This document shows, one piece after another, positions 39,092 to 47,608 of a stretch of 64,000 nucleotides of DNA. How positions within the stretch are numbered: the stretch's first letter is position 1; every line of letters begins with the position of its first letter. Location of the stretch: positions 310,001-374,000 of the forward strand of contig NZ_BMSK01000008.1 in the NCBI RefSeq assembly GCF_014649115.1, read 5' to 3'. Below the pieces are notes generated by a model. The model saw only the letters and a list, made by a program, of their open reading frames with translations. It searched no databases and was not told the origin of the DNA. Origin of the DNA: Streptomyces eurythermus (GTDB lineage: Bacteria; Actinomycetota; Actinomycetes; Streptomycetales; Streptomycetaceae). The position numbers were made by a program, and so were the translations under genes.

Positions 39092-40237
39092 TCAGTCCAG
39101 CAACTCGCGGACGAGCGCCGCCACTTGCCCGGTCTCGAGCAGGAACCCGTCGTGCCCGTACGGTGACTCGACCACCCTGAGCCGGTCGGCGCCCGGGATC
39201 AGCGCGGCCAGCTCCGCCTGCTGGACCGGCGGGTAGAGCCGGTCGGAGTCCACCCCGGCGACCAGGGTGGGCGCGGTCACCCGGCGCAGGGCGGCCCGCA
39301 CACCGCCCCGGCCCCGGCCCACGTCATGGGCGTTCATCGCCTCGGCCAGCACCACATAGCTCGCCGCGTCGAAACGGCGTACCAGCTTGGCCGCGTGATG
39401 GTCGAGATAGGACTGCACCTGATAGCGCCCGCCGCGCCACGGGTCCTCCCCGTCCTGCGGCAGACGGCCGAAGCGGACCTGGAGTTCGGGCTCGCTGCGA
39501 TAGGTGACATGGGCCAGCCGGCGGGCCAGCCCCAGCCCCTCGTGCGGCCCGCGGCCGGTGTCGTGGTAGTCGCCGGCCTGCCAGTGCGGGTCCGTGCGGA
39601 TGGCGCGCACCTGGATGTCCGCCCACGCCACCTGTTCCGCGCTCGCCGCCGCCGTCGTCGCGAGGAGCAGCAGCCGGCCCGTCCGCGCCGGGTACGACAC
39701 CGCCCACTCCACGGCCCGCATGCCGCCCATCGAACCGCCGACGACCAGCGCCCACCGGTCGATACCCAGCGCGTCCGCGAGTCGTGCCTCCGCGGCCACC
39801 TGGTCGCGCTGGGTCAGGAACGGGAACGCACCGCCCCACGGTCTTCCGCCGCCGGGGCGCCGGGAGGCCGGCCCCGTGCTGCCCTGGCAGCCGCCGAGCA
39901 CGTTCGGCGCGACGACGAACCAGCGGTCGGTGTCCAGCGCCCGCCCCGGACCGATCAGGGCGTCCCACCAGCCGGGCGTCGGGTGCCCGGGGCCGGCCGG
40001 GCCGGCGGCGTGGCTGTCCCCGGTGAGCGCGTGCAGCACCAGGACGGCGTTGGCACGGTCCGGCGCGAGCGTCCCCCAGGTCTCGAACGCGAGCCGCACG
40101 CCCGGGAGTTCACCGCCCGCCTCCAACGGCAGCGGCTTCTCCGCGTCGTACCACCGGCGCCGGCCGGGCGGATCCCCCTCCCGCCAGGCCCCGGTGGCCG
40201 GCGGCAGGGGCGCCTCGGCAGCGGCGACGGCGTGCAC
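39092..40237 (-). CDS. metX: Homoserine O-acetyltransferase
   Basis: This enzyme makes O-acetylhomoserine from homoserine and acetyl-CoA, the entry to direct-sulfhydration methionine synthesis. It has 381 residues, GTG start at 40237 immediately after the metY stop (TAG-GTG), so the pair is coupled. The alpha/beta-hydrolase triad is Ser169 in GGSMGG, Asp in GVDSDRLYPP and His in SPYGHDGFL. LHALTGDSHA and NVLGGCQGSTGP are conserved MetX motifs. Strictly, acetyl versus succinyl preference depends on a residue that cannot be judged by eye; acetyl is the norm in actinobacteria. Confidence 0.93.
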   Translation of the reverse strand: MHAVAAAEAPLPPATGAWREGDPPGRRRWYDAEKPLPLEAGGELPGVRLAFETWGTLAPDRANAVLVLHALTGDSHAAGPAGPGHPTPGWWDALIGPGRALDTDRWFVVAPNVLGGCQGSTGPASRRPGGGRPWGGAFPFLTQRDQVAAEARLADALGIDRWALVVGGSMGGMRAVEWAVSYPARTGRLLLLATTAAASAEQVAWADIQVRAIRTDPHWQAGDYHDTGRGPHEGLGLARRLAHVTYRSEPELQVRFGRLPQDGEDPWRGGRYQVQSYLDHHAAKLVRRFDAASYVVLAEAMNAHDVGRGRGGVRAALRRVTAPTLVAGVDSDRLYPPVQQAELAALIPGADRLRVVESPYGHDGFLLETGQVAALVRELLD

Positions 40238-41599
40238 CTACGCGCCCTTCGCCGCGCGGAAACCGGCCTCCAGGTCCGCCTTGAGGTCGGCGAGGGACTC
40301 GATGCCCACCGACAGGCGGACCAGCCCCGGCGCGGTGCCGGTCGCCGCCAGCTGGGCCTCGTCCAGCTGGCTGTGCGTGGTGGACGCCGGATGGATGATC
40401 AGGCTGCGCACGTCACCGATGTTGGCGAGGTGGCTGAACAGCTCCACGCCGTCCACGAACCGCCTGCCCGCCTCGACACCGCCGCGCAACTCGAAGGAGA
40501 CGATGGCGCCGGCACCGCGCGGCAGGTACGTCCGCCCGGCCTCGTACCACCTGCTGGACGGCAGGCCCGGGTAGTGCACGGCGGCGACCTCGTCGCGCCG
40601 CTCCAGCCATTCCGCGAGCTCCTGGGCGTTGGCCGTGTGCCGTTCGATCCGCAGGCTCAGCGTCTCCACGCCCTGCAACAGCAGGAACGCCGAGTGCGGG
40701 GACAGCGCCGGGCCGAGGTCGCGCAGCAACTGCACCCGCAGCTTGACCGCGTAGGCGCCGGGGCCGAGCGCGGGCCAGTAGCGCAGACCGTGGTAGCTGG
40801 GGTCCGGCTCGGTGAAGTCCGGGAACCTGTCGGCGTGCGCGCCGAAGTCGAACGTACCGCCGTCCACGACCACGCCCGCGATGGCCGTGCCGTGGCCGCC
40901 GAGGAACTTCGTGGCCGAGTGCACGACGATGTCCGCCCCGTGCTCGAGCGGCCGCAGCAGGTACGGGGTGGGCACCGTGTTGTCCACGATGAGCGGGACG
41001 CCCGCCGCGTGCGCCACGTCGGCCACCGCCCGCACGTCGAGCACATTGCCGCGCGGGTTGCCCAGCGACTCCGCGAACAGCGCCTTGGTGTTCGGCCGGA
41101 TCGCCGCCCGCCAGGCCTCCGGGTCGTCCGGGTCGTCCACGAAGGACACCTCGATGCCGAACCGGGGCAGCGTGTGGCGGAACAGGTTGTAGGTGCCGCC
41201 GTACAGGGAGGTGCTGGAGACGATGTGGTCGCCGGCGCCCGCCAGGGTGAGGAGGGCCAGGGTCTCCGCCGCCTGCCCGGAGGACAGTGCCACGGCCGCC
41301 ACACCGCCCTCCAGGGCGGCGATCCGCTGCTCGAAGACGTCCTGGGTGGGGTTGTGGATCCGGGAGTAGATGTTGCCGGGCTCGGCGAGCGAGAACAGGT
41401 CGGCGGCGTGTTGGGTGTCCCGGAACACGAACGACGTGGTCTGGTAGATCGGCGTGGCCCGGGCACCGGTGGCCGGGTCGGGTACGGCACCGGCGTGGAC
41501 CTGCTTGGTCTCGAAGGACCAGGCCGAGGTGTCGGGACCGGTGGGCGGCTCCTCGGCGGTGTGGCCGGCGGTGACGGAGTCGACGGGCTGGCTGCTCAT
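40238..41599 (-). CDS. metY: O-acetylhomoserine sulfhydrylase (PLP enzyme)
   Basis: A 453-residue Cys/Met-metabolism PLP enzyme that converts O-acetylhomoserine and sulfide to homocysteine. ATG 41599 follows CGAGGAGCACC. Conserved features include FETKQVHAGAVPDPATGARA, the YSRIHNPTQDVFEQRIAALEGG segment, SSTSLYGGTYNLF, VDNTVPTPYLLRP and the Schiff-base Lys231 in SATKFLGGHG. An extra N-terminal stretch of about 25 residues (PVDSVTAGHTAEEPPTGPD) is typical for Streptomyces. It forms an operon with metX. No SAM riboswitch could be recognised in the 188-base upstream gap. Confidence 0.94.
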   Translation of the reverse strand: MSSQPVDSVTAGHTAEEPPTGPDTSAWSFETKQVHAGAVPDPATGARATPIYQTTSFVFRDTQHAADLFSLAEPGNIYSRIHNPTQDVFEQRIAALEGGVAAVALSSGQAAETLALLTLAGAGDHIVSSTSLYGGTYNLFRHTLPRFGIEVSFVDDPDDPEAWRAAIRPNTKALFAESLGNPRGNVLDVRAVADVAHAAGVPLIVDNTVPTPYLLRPLEHGADIVVHSATKFLGGHGTAIAGVVVDGGTFDFGAHADRFPDFTEPDPSYHGLRYWPALGPGAYAVKLRVQLLRDLGPALSPHSAFLLLQGVETLSLRIERHTANAQELAEWLERRDEVAAVHYPGLPSSRWYEAGRTYLPRGAGAIVSFELRGGVEAGRRFVDGVELFSHLANIGDVRSLIIHPASTTHSQLDEAQLAATGTAPGLVRLSVGIESLADLKADLEAGFRAAKGA

Positions 41600-41746
41600 G
41601 GTGCTCCTCGTGCGGGAGAGCGGCGCTGAGTTGCGACGAGGTAAGCACGGCCCGGCACCCGGGGACAGGGCGATACGCACCGTGCAACGAGGACTTCACA
41701 AACGACATCCGTGCGCAACGATCGTCCGCGCACGGCGCCCGGACGT

Positions 41747-41783
41747 GTGTGCGGGAGGCCGCGGTGCCGGGCCTCCCGCACAC
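41747..41783 (-). terminator. Hairpin terminator after tauD
   Basis: GTGTGCGGGAGGCC (41747-41760) and GGCCTCCCGCACAC (41770-41783) form a 14-base perfect stem with a 9-base loop, just past the tauD stop on the minus strand. It separates the sulfonate operon from metY. Confidence 0.8.
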
Positions 41784-41787
41784 CCCG

Positions 41788-42672
41788 TCAGCGGCGGACG
41801 GCCGCCGGTCCGGCCGGTGTGTCACCGCGCAGCGTGATGCGGTGCATGACGCGGTGCCGGTCGCCGTAGTCCCGGTTGGCGTAGTGGGCCGTGCTGCGGT
41901 TGTCCCACAGGGCGACGTCCCCCGGCTGCCAGCGGTGCCGTACGACGTGCTCGGGCTTGGTGAGGTGGGCGTAGAGGATGTCGAGGATGCCCCGGCTCTC
42001 GTGCTCCGAGACACCCACGATGTGCGAGGTGAAGCCGGGGTTCACGAACAGTCCCTTGCGCCCGCTCTCCGGATGGACCCGCACCACCGGGTGCTCCACC
42101 GGCGTCAGCTCGGTGACCACCTCGCCCTCCCACACGTTGCCGCGTCCGCCCCGGCGCTGGGCGAGGTAGTACCCGAACTCGCGCGTGCCGTCGTGGACGG
42201 CCGTCAGCGTGTCGACGTAGTCCCGCAGGCCCGGCGAGAGCGACTCGTAGGCCAACTGGCTGTCGGCCCAGCTGGTGTCGCCGCCGCCCGGCGGCAGCAC
42301 CACGGCCCGCAGGACCGAGATCGCCGGCGGACGCCGTACGAACGTCACGTCCGTGTGCCAGACGTCGGCGAACCCGTTGTCCTGGCTGTCCAGCGAGTAC
42401 ACCTCGGGGGCCACGTCACCGGAGTCGTGGACCGGGTGCCCGACGGTGACCTCGCCCAGCCTGCGACCGAACTCGATCTGCGCGGCGTCGTCCAGCCCGT
42501 GCTGGCCGCGCACGAACAGCACCTTGTACGCCACCAACGCCTCGCGCAGCGCCAGGACTTCGTCGTCGTCCAGGCGGGCGAGGTCGATGCCGTGGATCTC
42601 GGCGCCGAAGTGCGGGCCGAGCGCGGTGACCGGCAGCCGCGCCGGGGCGGGCCGCTCGCTGAGAAGGCTCAT
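41788..42672 (-). CDS. tauD: TauD-like Fe(II)/2-oxoglutarate-dependent sulfonate dioxygenase
   Basis: A 294-residue oxygenase that releases sulfite from taurine or related sulfonates. ATG 42672 follows GGAAAGGAC. It starts PVTALGPHFGAEIHGIDLARL, the TauD opening. Iron ligands are His106 and Asp108 (VWHTDVTF) and distal His263 (DNRSTAHYAN), with the 2-oxoglutarate-binding Arg in HRVMHRITL. It is the last gene of the leftward transporter operon, which supports a sulfur-scavenging role. Substrate may be taurine or an alkylsulfonate or sulfate ester, as homologues vary. Confidence 0.92.
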   Translation of the reverse strand: MSLLSERPAPARLPVTALGPHFGAEIHGIDLARLDDDEVLALREALVAYKVLFVRGQHGLDDAAQIEFGRRLGEVTVGHPVHDSGDVAPEVYSLDSQDNGFADVWHTDVTFVRRPPAISVLRAVVLPPGGGDTSWADSQLAYESLSPGLRDYVDTLTAVHDGTREFGYYLAQRRGGRGNVWEGEVVTELTPVEHPVVRVHPESGRKGLFVNPGFTSHIVGVSEHESRGILDILYAHLTKPEHVVRHRWQPGDVALWDNRSTAHYANRDYGDRHRVMHRITLRGDTPAGPAAVRR

Positions 42673-42705
42673 CTGTGTGTCCTTTCCGGATCGGGGGTAC
42701 GGGGG

Positions 42706-43521
42706 TCAGGCCGCGGCGGTCTTGACGGCGTGGGACACCCGCGCGCGCAGCTCGGCGAACTCCGCCGAGTTCCTGAGCTCTTCGGCGTCGACGCCGTCGC
42801 GCGGCAGCGGTATCGGGAGGTCCAGGGCCACGGTGCCCGGGCTCCTGGTCAGCACGATGATGCGCGAGCCGAGGAACACCGCCTCGTCCGCCGAGTGCGT
42901 CACGAACACCGTGGTCCGGCCCGTGCGCGCGGTCACTTGGCGGACGTCCTCCTGGAGCCGTTCCCGGGTCAGTGCGTCGAGCGCCGCGAAGGGTTCGTCC
43001 AGCAGCAGCAGCGGGTTCTCGGCGGCCAGGGCCCGGGCGATGGCGACGCGTTGCTGCTGGCCGCCGGAGATCTCCCAGACCCGGCGCCCCTCGACTCCCG
43101 CCAGGCCCACCCGGTCCAGCAACTCGCGCCGTTTTTCCGGTCGTCGGGCGCGCTCGACGCCCGCGTAGCGCAGCGCCAGGTCGATGTTGCCGCGCACGGT
43201 CCGCCAGGGGAACAGCCGCGGTGTCTGGAAGACCACGCCGGCGGTCGCCCCGGGCCGGGGTTCGGCACCGTGGACACGCACCGAGCCGTGTGCGGGCCGT
43301 TCGAACCCGGCGACGAGCCGCAGCAGCGTGCTCTTGCCGCACCCGGAGGCGCCCACCAGCACCAGGAACTCCCCGGCGGGAACGGTCAGATCGACGGGTC
43401 CCACGGCGGTGAAGGTCTCGCCGCCCCGGCCGTACCGGTGGACGACGCTGTCGAGACGGACGGCGTCCGTGTGCCCGGCGCCGGTCTCCTGCGGGGATGT
43501 GGTGACGTCACTTGAGGACAT
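42706..43521 (-). CDS. Sulfonate-type ABC transporter ATPase (SsuB/TauB-like)
   Basis: A 271-residue cytosolic ATPase. Walker A is VGASGCGKSTLL, signature ISGGQQQRVAIARAL, Walker B LLLLDEPFAALD, and the switch His is in VTHSADEAVFL. These match the nitrate/sulfonate/taurine importer subfamily. Its ATG (43521) lies 14 bases inside the end of the binding-protein gene, and AAGGGG in that gene serves as ribosome site. The C-terminal extension (ELRNSAEFAELRARVSHAVKT) is common in SsuB proteins. Confidence 0.92.
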   Translation of the reverse strand: MSSSDVTTSPQETGAGHTDAVRLDSVVHRYGRGGETFTAVGPVDLTVPAGEFLVLVGASGCGKSTLLRLVAGFERPAHGSVRVHGAEPRPGATAGVVFQTPRLFPWRTVRGNIDLALRYAGVERARRPEKRRELLDRVGLAGVEGRRVWEISGGQQQRVAIARALAAENPLLLLDEPFAALDALTRERLQEDVRQVTARTGRTTVFVTHSADEAVFLGSRIIVLTRSPGTVALDLPIPLPRDGVDAEELRNSAEFAELRARVSHAVKTAAA

Positions 43522-44557
43522 CGGGCAGCCCCTTGAGGTAGAACGCCTTGCGGACGGCGTCCCCGGCCGGCGCGGCGTCGATCTGCCGCTGCTCGGCGAG
43601 GAAACGCGCGGTGTCGCCGACGTACGTGAGCAGCTTGCCGGGTGTGTGGTCGGTGCCCAGCCAGTCGGGGGACGTCACCTGCTCCGGGGTGAGGAAGACT
43701 CCCTGCCTGAGCTGGGCCTTCGCGTCCGAGGCGCTGATGCCCAGCTCGGCCGCGACGGCCTTCACCGACCCGTCGGGGTCGGCCCTGAGCAGGCGCAGCG
43801 CCCGGGCCTGCGCCTTGCGCCAGCCGTCGATCGCCCGCGGGTCCCTGGCGATGAGGTCGTCCGACACCACGGCGAGGTCCAGCGTCGGCTTGCCCGCCGC
43901 ACCGATCTCCTTGCTGCTGGTGAGCTGGGTGCCGGTCGTACGCAGCTCGTCCAGGGTGGGCAGCCACACATAGGCGGCGTCGATGTCACCCCGCTGCCAG
44001 GCGGCGAGGATGGCCTGCGGCTGCAGATCGACGAGCTTGACGTCGGAGGACTTCAGCCCGGCCGTCCGCAGGGCCGCCAGCAGGCTGTAGTGCGAGGTGG
44101 AGGCGAACGGCGTGGCGACGGTCCTGCCCTTGAGACCGGCGACATCGGCGATGCCGCTGTCCTTGCGCGCGACGAGGGCCTCGTTCTCCCCGGCGACGTC
44201 CAGGATCCACGCGACCTTGTACGGGATCGGTGAACTGCCCGAGATGCCGCGGGCGAACGGGCTGGAGCCCAGCGCGGCGATGTCGAGCGACCTGCCGAGG
44301 AATGCCTGGTTCACGGCCGCGCCCGAGTCGAACTTGATCCAGGTGACGCGGTAGCCGGGCAGCTCCTTCTCCAGCAGCTTCCTGTTCTTCACGAGCAGGT
44401 CACCGCTGGGGAAGGCGAAGTAACCGATGCGCAGCCGCCGGGAGCCGCCCGCTGTCGCCGCCTCACCGGAGGAGCAGCCGGTGACGGCCGCGGAGACGGC
44501 GGCGAGGGCACCGGCCAGCAGGAGCCGGCGGGAAGCGCCTTGGGACACAGGGGACAT
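43508..44557 (-). CDS. Sulfonate-type ABC transporter binding lipoprotein (SsuA/TauA-like)
   Basis: A 349-residue extracellular lipoprotein with signal RRLLLAGALAAVSAAVTGCSS, lipobox Cys at about residue 28. The NMT1/SsuA fold begins RIGYFAFPSGDLLVKNRKLLEKELPGY and contains FGSGAAVNQAF-type sequence (KFDSGAAVNQAFLGRSLDIAALGSSPFARG). AAYVWLPTLDELRTTG lines the hinge. Members bind aliphatic sulfonates, taurine or nitrate; the neighbouring tauD favours a sulfonate. It lies 141 bases after the permease gene, a gap long enough to hold a processing or regulatory site. Confidence 0.92.
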   Translation of the reverse strand: MSPVSQGASRRLLLAGALAAVSAAVTGCSSGEAATAGGSRRLRIGYFAFPSGDLLVKNRKLLEKELPGYRVTWIKFDSGAAVNQAFLGRSLDIAALGSSPFARGISGSSPIPYKVAWILDVAGENEALVARKDSGIADVAGLKGRTVATPFASTSHYSLLAALRTAGLKSSDVKLVDLQPQAILAAWQRGDIDAAYVWLPTLDELRTTGTQLTSSKEIGAAGKPTLDLAVVSDDLIARDPRAIDGWRKAQARALRLLRADPDGSVKAVAAELGISASDAKAQLRQGVFLTPEQVTSPDWLGTDHTPGKLLTYVGDTARFLAEQRQIDAAPAGDAVRKAFYLKGLPDVLK

Positions 44558-44698
44558 GACAGGGCCGTTTCTGTGCTGGGACCGGGGGTCGGAAGGGGAT
44601 GGGGGAGCGGTGGCCCGCGGGCCGGTGCCGCGACGGGTTCGGCGCCGTCGCGACCGGGAGCGGGAAGCAGGCGAGGACAGGGGGGAGGAGGGCTGGTG

Positions 44699-45574
44699 CT
44701 AGGCGCGGCCGCGCCACGGCACGACGGCGCGTTCCAGCCGCAGCAGCAGGCCGTCGATGATCAGGCCGGAGACACCGATGGTGATGATGCCGACCAGCAC
44801 CACGGGGGTGTTGTTGTAGTTGGCGGCGTCCTTGACCATGCCGCCGATACCGGGCAGCCCGTTGACCAACTCGGCGGCCACCAGCGAGGAATAGGCGACG
44901 CCCACGGCGAGCCGTACCCCGGTGAGCGTCTCCGGCAGCGCCGAGGGGACGACGACGTCCGTGATCACGTTCCACCGCGAGGCGCCGAGGGCACGGGCGG
45001 CCTCCGTCAGACTCCTCGGCACGGCCGCGACGGCGGTGGTGGTCGACACCGCCACGGGCGGAAAGGCGGCCACCGCCAGCAGCGTGATCTTCGGCTCCTC
45101 GTTGATGCCGAGCCAGATGACGAGCAGGGAGAAGTACGCCAGCGGCGGCAGCGTCCGCAGGAAGGTGATCCAGGGCTCGAACAACGCGCGCAGCCAGCCG
45201 ACGGTGCCCATGAGCAGCCCGAACACCACCCCGGCGGCGATGCCCAGACCGGCGCCGATCCCGATGCGGCGCAGACTGATGCCCAGGTGTTCGACGAGGT
45301 AGGTGCCGTTGTACCCCCGTACTCCGTCGTGCATCGTGGACACGTCGGCGAACGCGTCCCACACCTTGGCCGGCGGCGGCACCAGTGTCTCGCTCCAGGT
45401 CCCGCTCGCCGCCAGCAGCTGCCACAGCAGCAGGAAGACGAGGAGGGAGGCGGACGGCAGCAGCACAGGGCGGGTACGCGCCCACAGCCGCCGCACCCGG
45501 AAGGAGGGGGCGGGCGGTACGTCGGCGTGTGGCCCGGTGGGGGAGGGCTTGGACAGAGGGGGAGTCGTGGACAC
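44699..45574 (-). CDS. Sulfonate-type ABC transporter permease (SsuC/TauC-like)
   Basis: A 291-residue membrane protein. GTG 45574 is chosen because GGAGG lies 6 bases upstream; a longer reading frame exists but lacks a site. After a Pro-rich cytosolic N-terminus, the first helix is LLPSASLLVFLLLWQLLAASG. The EAA loop is EAARALGASRWNVITDVVVPSALPETLTG and it ends with GIITIGVSGLIIDGLLLRLERAVVPW, a SsuC hallmark. It is first in the operon permease, binding protein, ATPase, tauD, preceded by the cysteine-rich leader ORF. Confidence 0.92.
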   Translation of the reverse strand: MSTTPPLSKPSPTGPHADVPPAPSFRVRRLWARTRPVLLPSASLLVFLLLWQLLAASGTWSETLVPPPAKVWDAFADVSTMHDGVRGYNGTYLVEHLGISLRRIGIGAGLGIAAGVVFGLLMGTVGWLRALFEPWITFLRTLPPLAYFSLLVIWLGINEEPKITLLAVAAFPPVAVSTTTAVAAVPRSLTEAARALGASRWNVITDVVVPSALPETLTGVRLAVGVAYSSLVAAELVNGLPGIGGMVKDAANYNNTPVVLVGIITIGVSGLIIDGLLLRLERAVVPWRGRA

Positions 45575-45703
45575 GGGCGTCCTCCATGGGACGCCGGGGA
45601 GGAACGGCCTCAACGGGGGAGAACGGCGGCCGGCCCCGGCGTGAGCGATGCTGAACGATGCGGACGGAGCACCCCGGCAGGGCGCGGCACAGCCCCCCGT
45701 CCG

Positions 45704-45715
45704 GGTGACGTCACC
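45704..45715 (-). promoter_or_regulatory. Palindrome between the leader ORF and the permease gene
   Basis: GGTGACGTCACC is a perfect 12-base palindrome, extended imperfectly to TCCGGGTGACGTCACCGGA. It lies 31 bases after the stop of the leader ORF on the minus strand. It could be part of an attenuator fold or a protein-binding site. Confidence 0.45.
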
Positions 45716-45745
45716 GGACGACGAGGGGCGCGGGAACAGACCGGA

Positions 45746-45817
45746 TCAGCGACAACACGAGCCCGGACGCCGGCACAGGTCGATGACCAGGCGTCGCACC
45801 AGGGGCTCGGAGATCAT
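45746..45817 (-). CDS. Cysteine-rich leader peptide (uORF) of the sulfonate operon
   Basis: A 23-codon ORF starts at ATG 45817 (MISEPLVRRL) and ends VIDLCRRPGSCCR before TGA at 45748-45746, 172 bases ahead of the permease start. Short actinobacterial ORFs with the pattern LxxRxHVDLCRxxSALC occur upstream of sulfur-assimilation operons and are usually called putative leader peptides. Three cysteines in the last nine residues would stall ribosomes when cysteine is scarce. A TACAAA/TAGACC-containing AT-rich stretch just upstream suggests the promoter lies close by. Regulation by attenuation is inferred. Confidence 0.7.
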   Translation of the reverse strand: MISEPLVRRLVIDLCRRPGSCCR

Positions 45818-45930
45818 GAGGTCTATTTGTACAACAGGCGCATCCCCCGACCAAGAGCCATCCACTCCGTGGAACACCGCCGACGGCCGGCCACGGCCGC
45901 CGGACGGGGCGCCGGCCGCACACCGGTCCC

Positions 45931-46269
45931 GTGAGTGCCGCCGCCGACGGGACCGGTGGGGACTCCGACTCGGCAAGACCACAACTCGGCGCGAACGGAC
46001 GGTACATCGCCTTCGAGTCGTGGCCGGCGAACCTGGCGCCGGGCGACACCGACGGCGCCCGGGACCACTTCGCCGGGGACCTGACCACCGGTGTCACCCG
46101 GCGCCTCTCCCTGGCACACGACGGCTCGCAGACGAACGACGACTCCGGGGCCGGCCGCCCCCACCCGAGCGCCGGCAACCGTTACGCGGTGTTCACCTCC
46201 ACCGCCTCCGACCTGGTGCCCGGTGACACCAACGGCCGCACGGACGTCTTCGTGCGCCGCCTGCGCTGA
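45931..46269 (+). pseudogene. TolB-like beta-propeller fragment
   Basis: A 112-codon frame from GTG 45931 encodes two propeller blades: RPQLGANGRYIAFESWPANL then SAGNRYAVFTSTASDLVPGD, each ending DTxGxxDxFxxxL. It resembles the gene at 59593, whose mature part starts VSTAADGT where this starts VSAAADGT. The signal peptide, ribosome site and four or more blades are missing. It probably is a duplicated or decayed piece rather than a functional gene. Confidence 0.6.
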
Positions 46270-46324
46270 GAGGCGGCACTCACGCGGCTCCTGCCCGTCC
46301 GTCCGGCTGCCGCGCGCCGGCTCC

Positions 46325-47353
46325 TCAAGGCCGGATGAGGGCCTTGATGACCTGGCGGCCGTCCATCGCCCGGTAGGCTTCCGGGACTTGGCCGAGGGTG
46401 AAGCAGCGGTCGAAGACGCGGCCGGGGTCGATCGTCCCGTCCAGGACGTCGGGCAGCAGTTGCCCGATGTAGGCGCGGGCGGGGCAGGCGCCGCCGGTCA
46501 GGGTGATGTTGCGCAGGAACTCGGCACGGCCGAACGGAGCCTGCTCGTACTGGGGGACGCCGAGGCGGCTGATGGTGCCGCCGTCCAGGACCGCGCCGAG
46601 AGCGGTGTCCAGGGCCGGCCGGGTGCCGACTGCCTCGATCACCTTGTCCACCCCGCCGGTCAACTCCCGTATCCGGGCGACGCCTTCCTCGCCGCGCTCG
46701 GCGACGACGTCACTGGCGCCGAACTCGCGGCCCAGGGCGGTGCGTGCCTCGTGGCGGCCCGCGAGCACGACACGCTCGGCGCCCAGCCGCCGGGCGGCGA
46801 TCACCGCGCACAGGCCCACCGCCCCGTCGCCGACGACCAGCACCGTGTCGCCGCGGCCGACGCCGGCGGTGACCGCGCCGTGATGACCGGTGGCCATCAC
46901 GTCCGACAGCGCCAGAAGCGACGGCAGGAGAGCCGAGTCGGCGGACACCGGCAGCTTGACCAGGGTGCCGGCCGCGTGCGGGACGCGTACCGCCTCACCC
47001 TGGCCGCCGTCGACCCCGTCGGACCCGTACCGGCCGCCGTCGCGGCACGAGAAGTGCAGGCCCCTGGCGCAGTAGTCACAGGTGCCGTCGCTGTAGGTGA
47101 AGGGGGCGACGACCAGGTCACCCGGCTTCAGCCCGGGCACGTCCGTGCCGGTCTCCTCGACGACGCCGAGGAACTCGTGCCCCATGGGACGTCCGGTGTC
47201 ACCGGCGGGCATGGACCGGTACGGCCACAGATCGCTGCCGCACACACAGGAGAGCACCGTGCGTACGACGGCGTCGGTCGGCTGCACGATCCTCGGATCG
47301 GGCCGCTCCTCGACGCGGACGTCTCCGGCTCCGTACATCACTGCTGCACGCAT
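46325..47353 (-). CDS. Zinc-dependent medium-chain alcohol dehydrogenase
   Basis: A 342-residue NAD(P)-dependent oxidoreductase beginning MRAAVMYGAGDVRVEERPDP. The catalytic zinc site is formed by Cys in SCVCGSDL and by GHEFLGVV. The structural zinc loop is DYCARGLHFSC, with fewer cysteines than classical ADHs. The Rossmann fold has VLVVGDGAVGLCAVIAARRLGA. Related proteins include glutathione-independent formaldehyde or threonine-type dehydrogenases, but the substrate is not evident. It is divergent from the XRE regulator at 47609, which may control it. Confidence 0.9.
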   Translation of the reverse strand: MRAAVMYGAGDVRVEERPDPRIVQPTDAVVRTVLSCVCGSDLWPYRSMPAGDTGRPMGHEFLGVVEETGTDVPGLKPGDLVVAPFTYSDGTCDYCARGLHFSCRDGGRYGSDGVDGGQGEAVRVPHAAGTLVKLPVSADSALLPSLLALSDVMATGHHGAVTAGVGRGDTVLVVGDGAVGLCAVIAARRLGAERVVLAGRHEARTALGREFGASDVVAERGEEGVARIRELTGGVDKVIEAVGTRPALDTALGAVLDGGTISRLGVPQYEQAPFGRAEFLRNITLTGGACPARAYIGQLLPDVLDGTIDPGRVFDRCFTLGQVPEAYRAMDGRQVIKALIRP

Positions 47354-47608
47354 GAGAGAGGGGAACTCCCAACGGGATACGAGTGCCGCGCACGGCGGCG
47401 GACGGACAGGGTGCTCGTCGGACGGGGCGGCGGTCGGGCGGGGCGGTCGTCGGCGACGACCAGGTGGCGGTGCCCGCCGCGGTGCCGGACCGTCACATGT
47501 CCACCCTCGCGCCTCGGCCCGCCGACAGGCAGACCGGGTCGTACGGGGGTAATGACAGGGCCCCCCACCTCGCGACCGCCCGGGTCACAGCGGTGTGAGA
47601 CTGGGGCC

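Noticed and set aside
41600..41746. SAM riboswitch upstream of metY
   Set aside because: No conserved SAM-I, SAM-II or SAM-IV core sequences were found in the gap.
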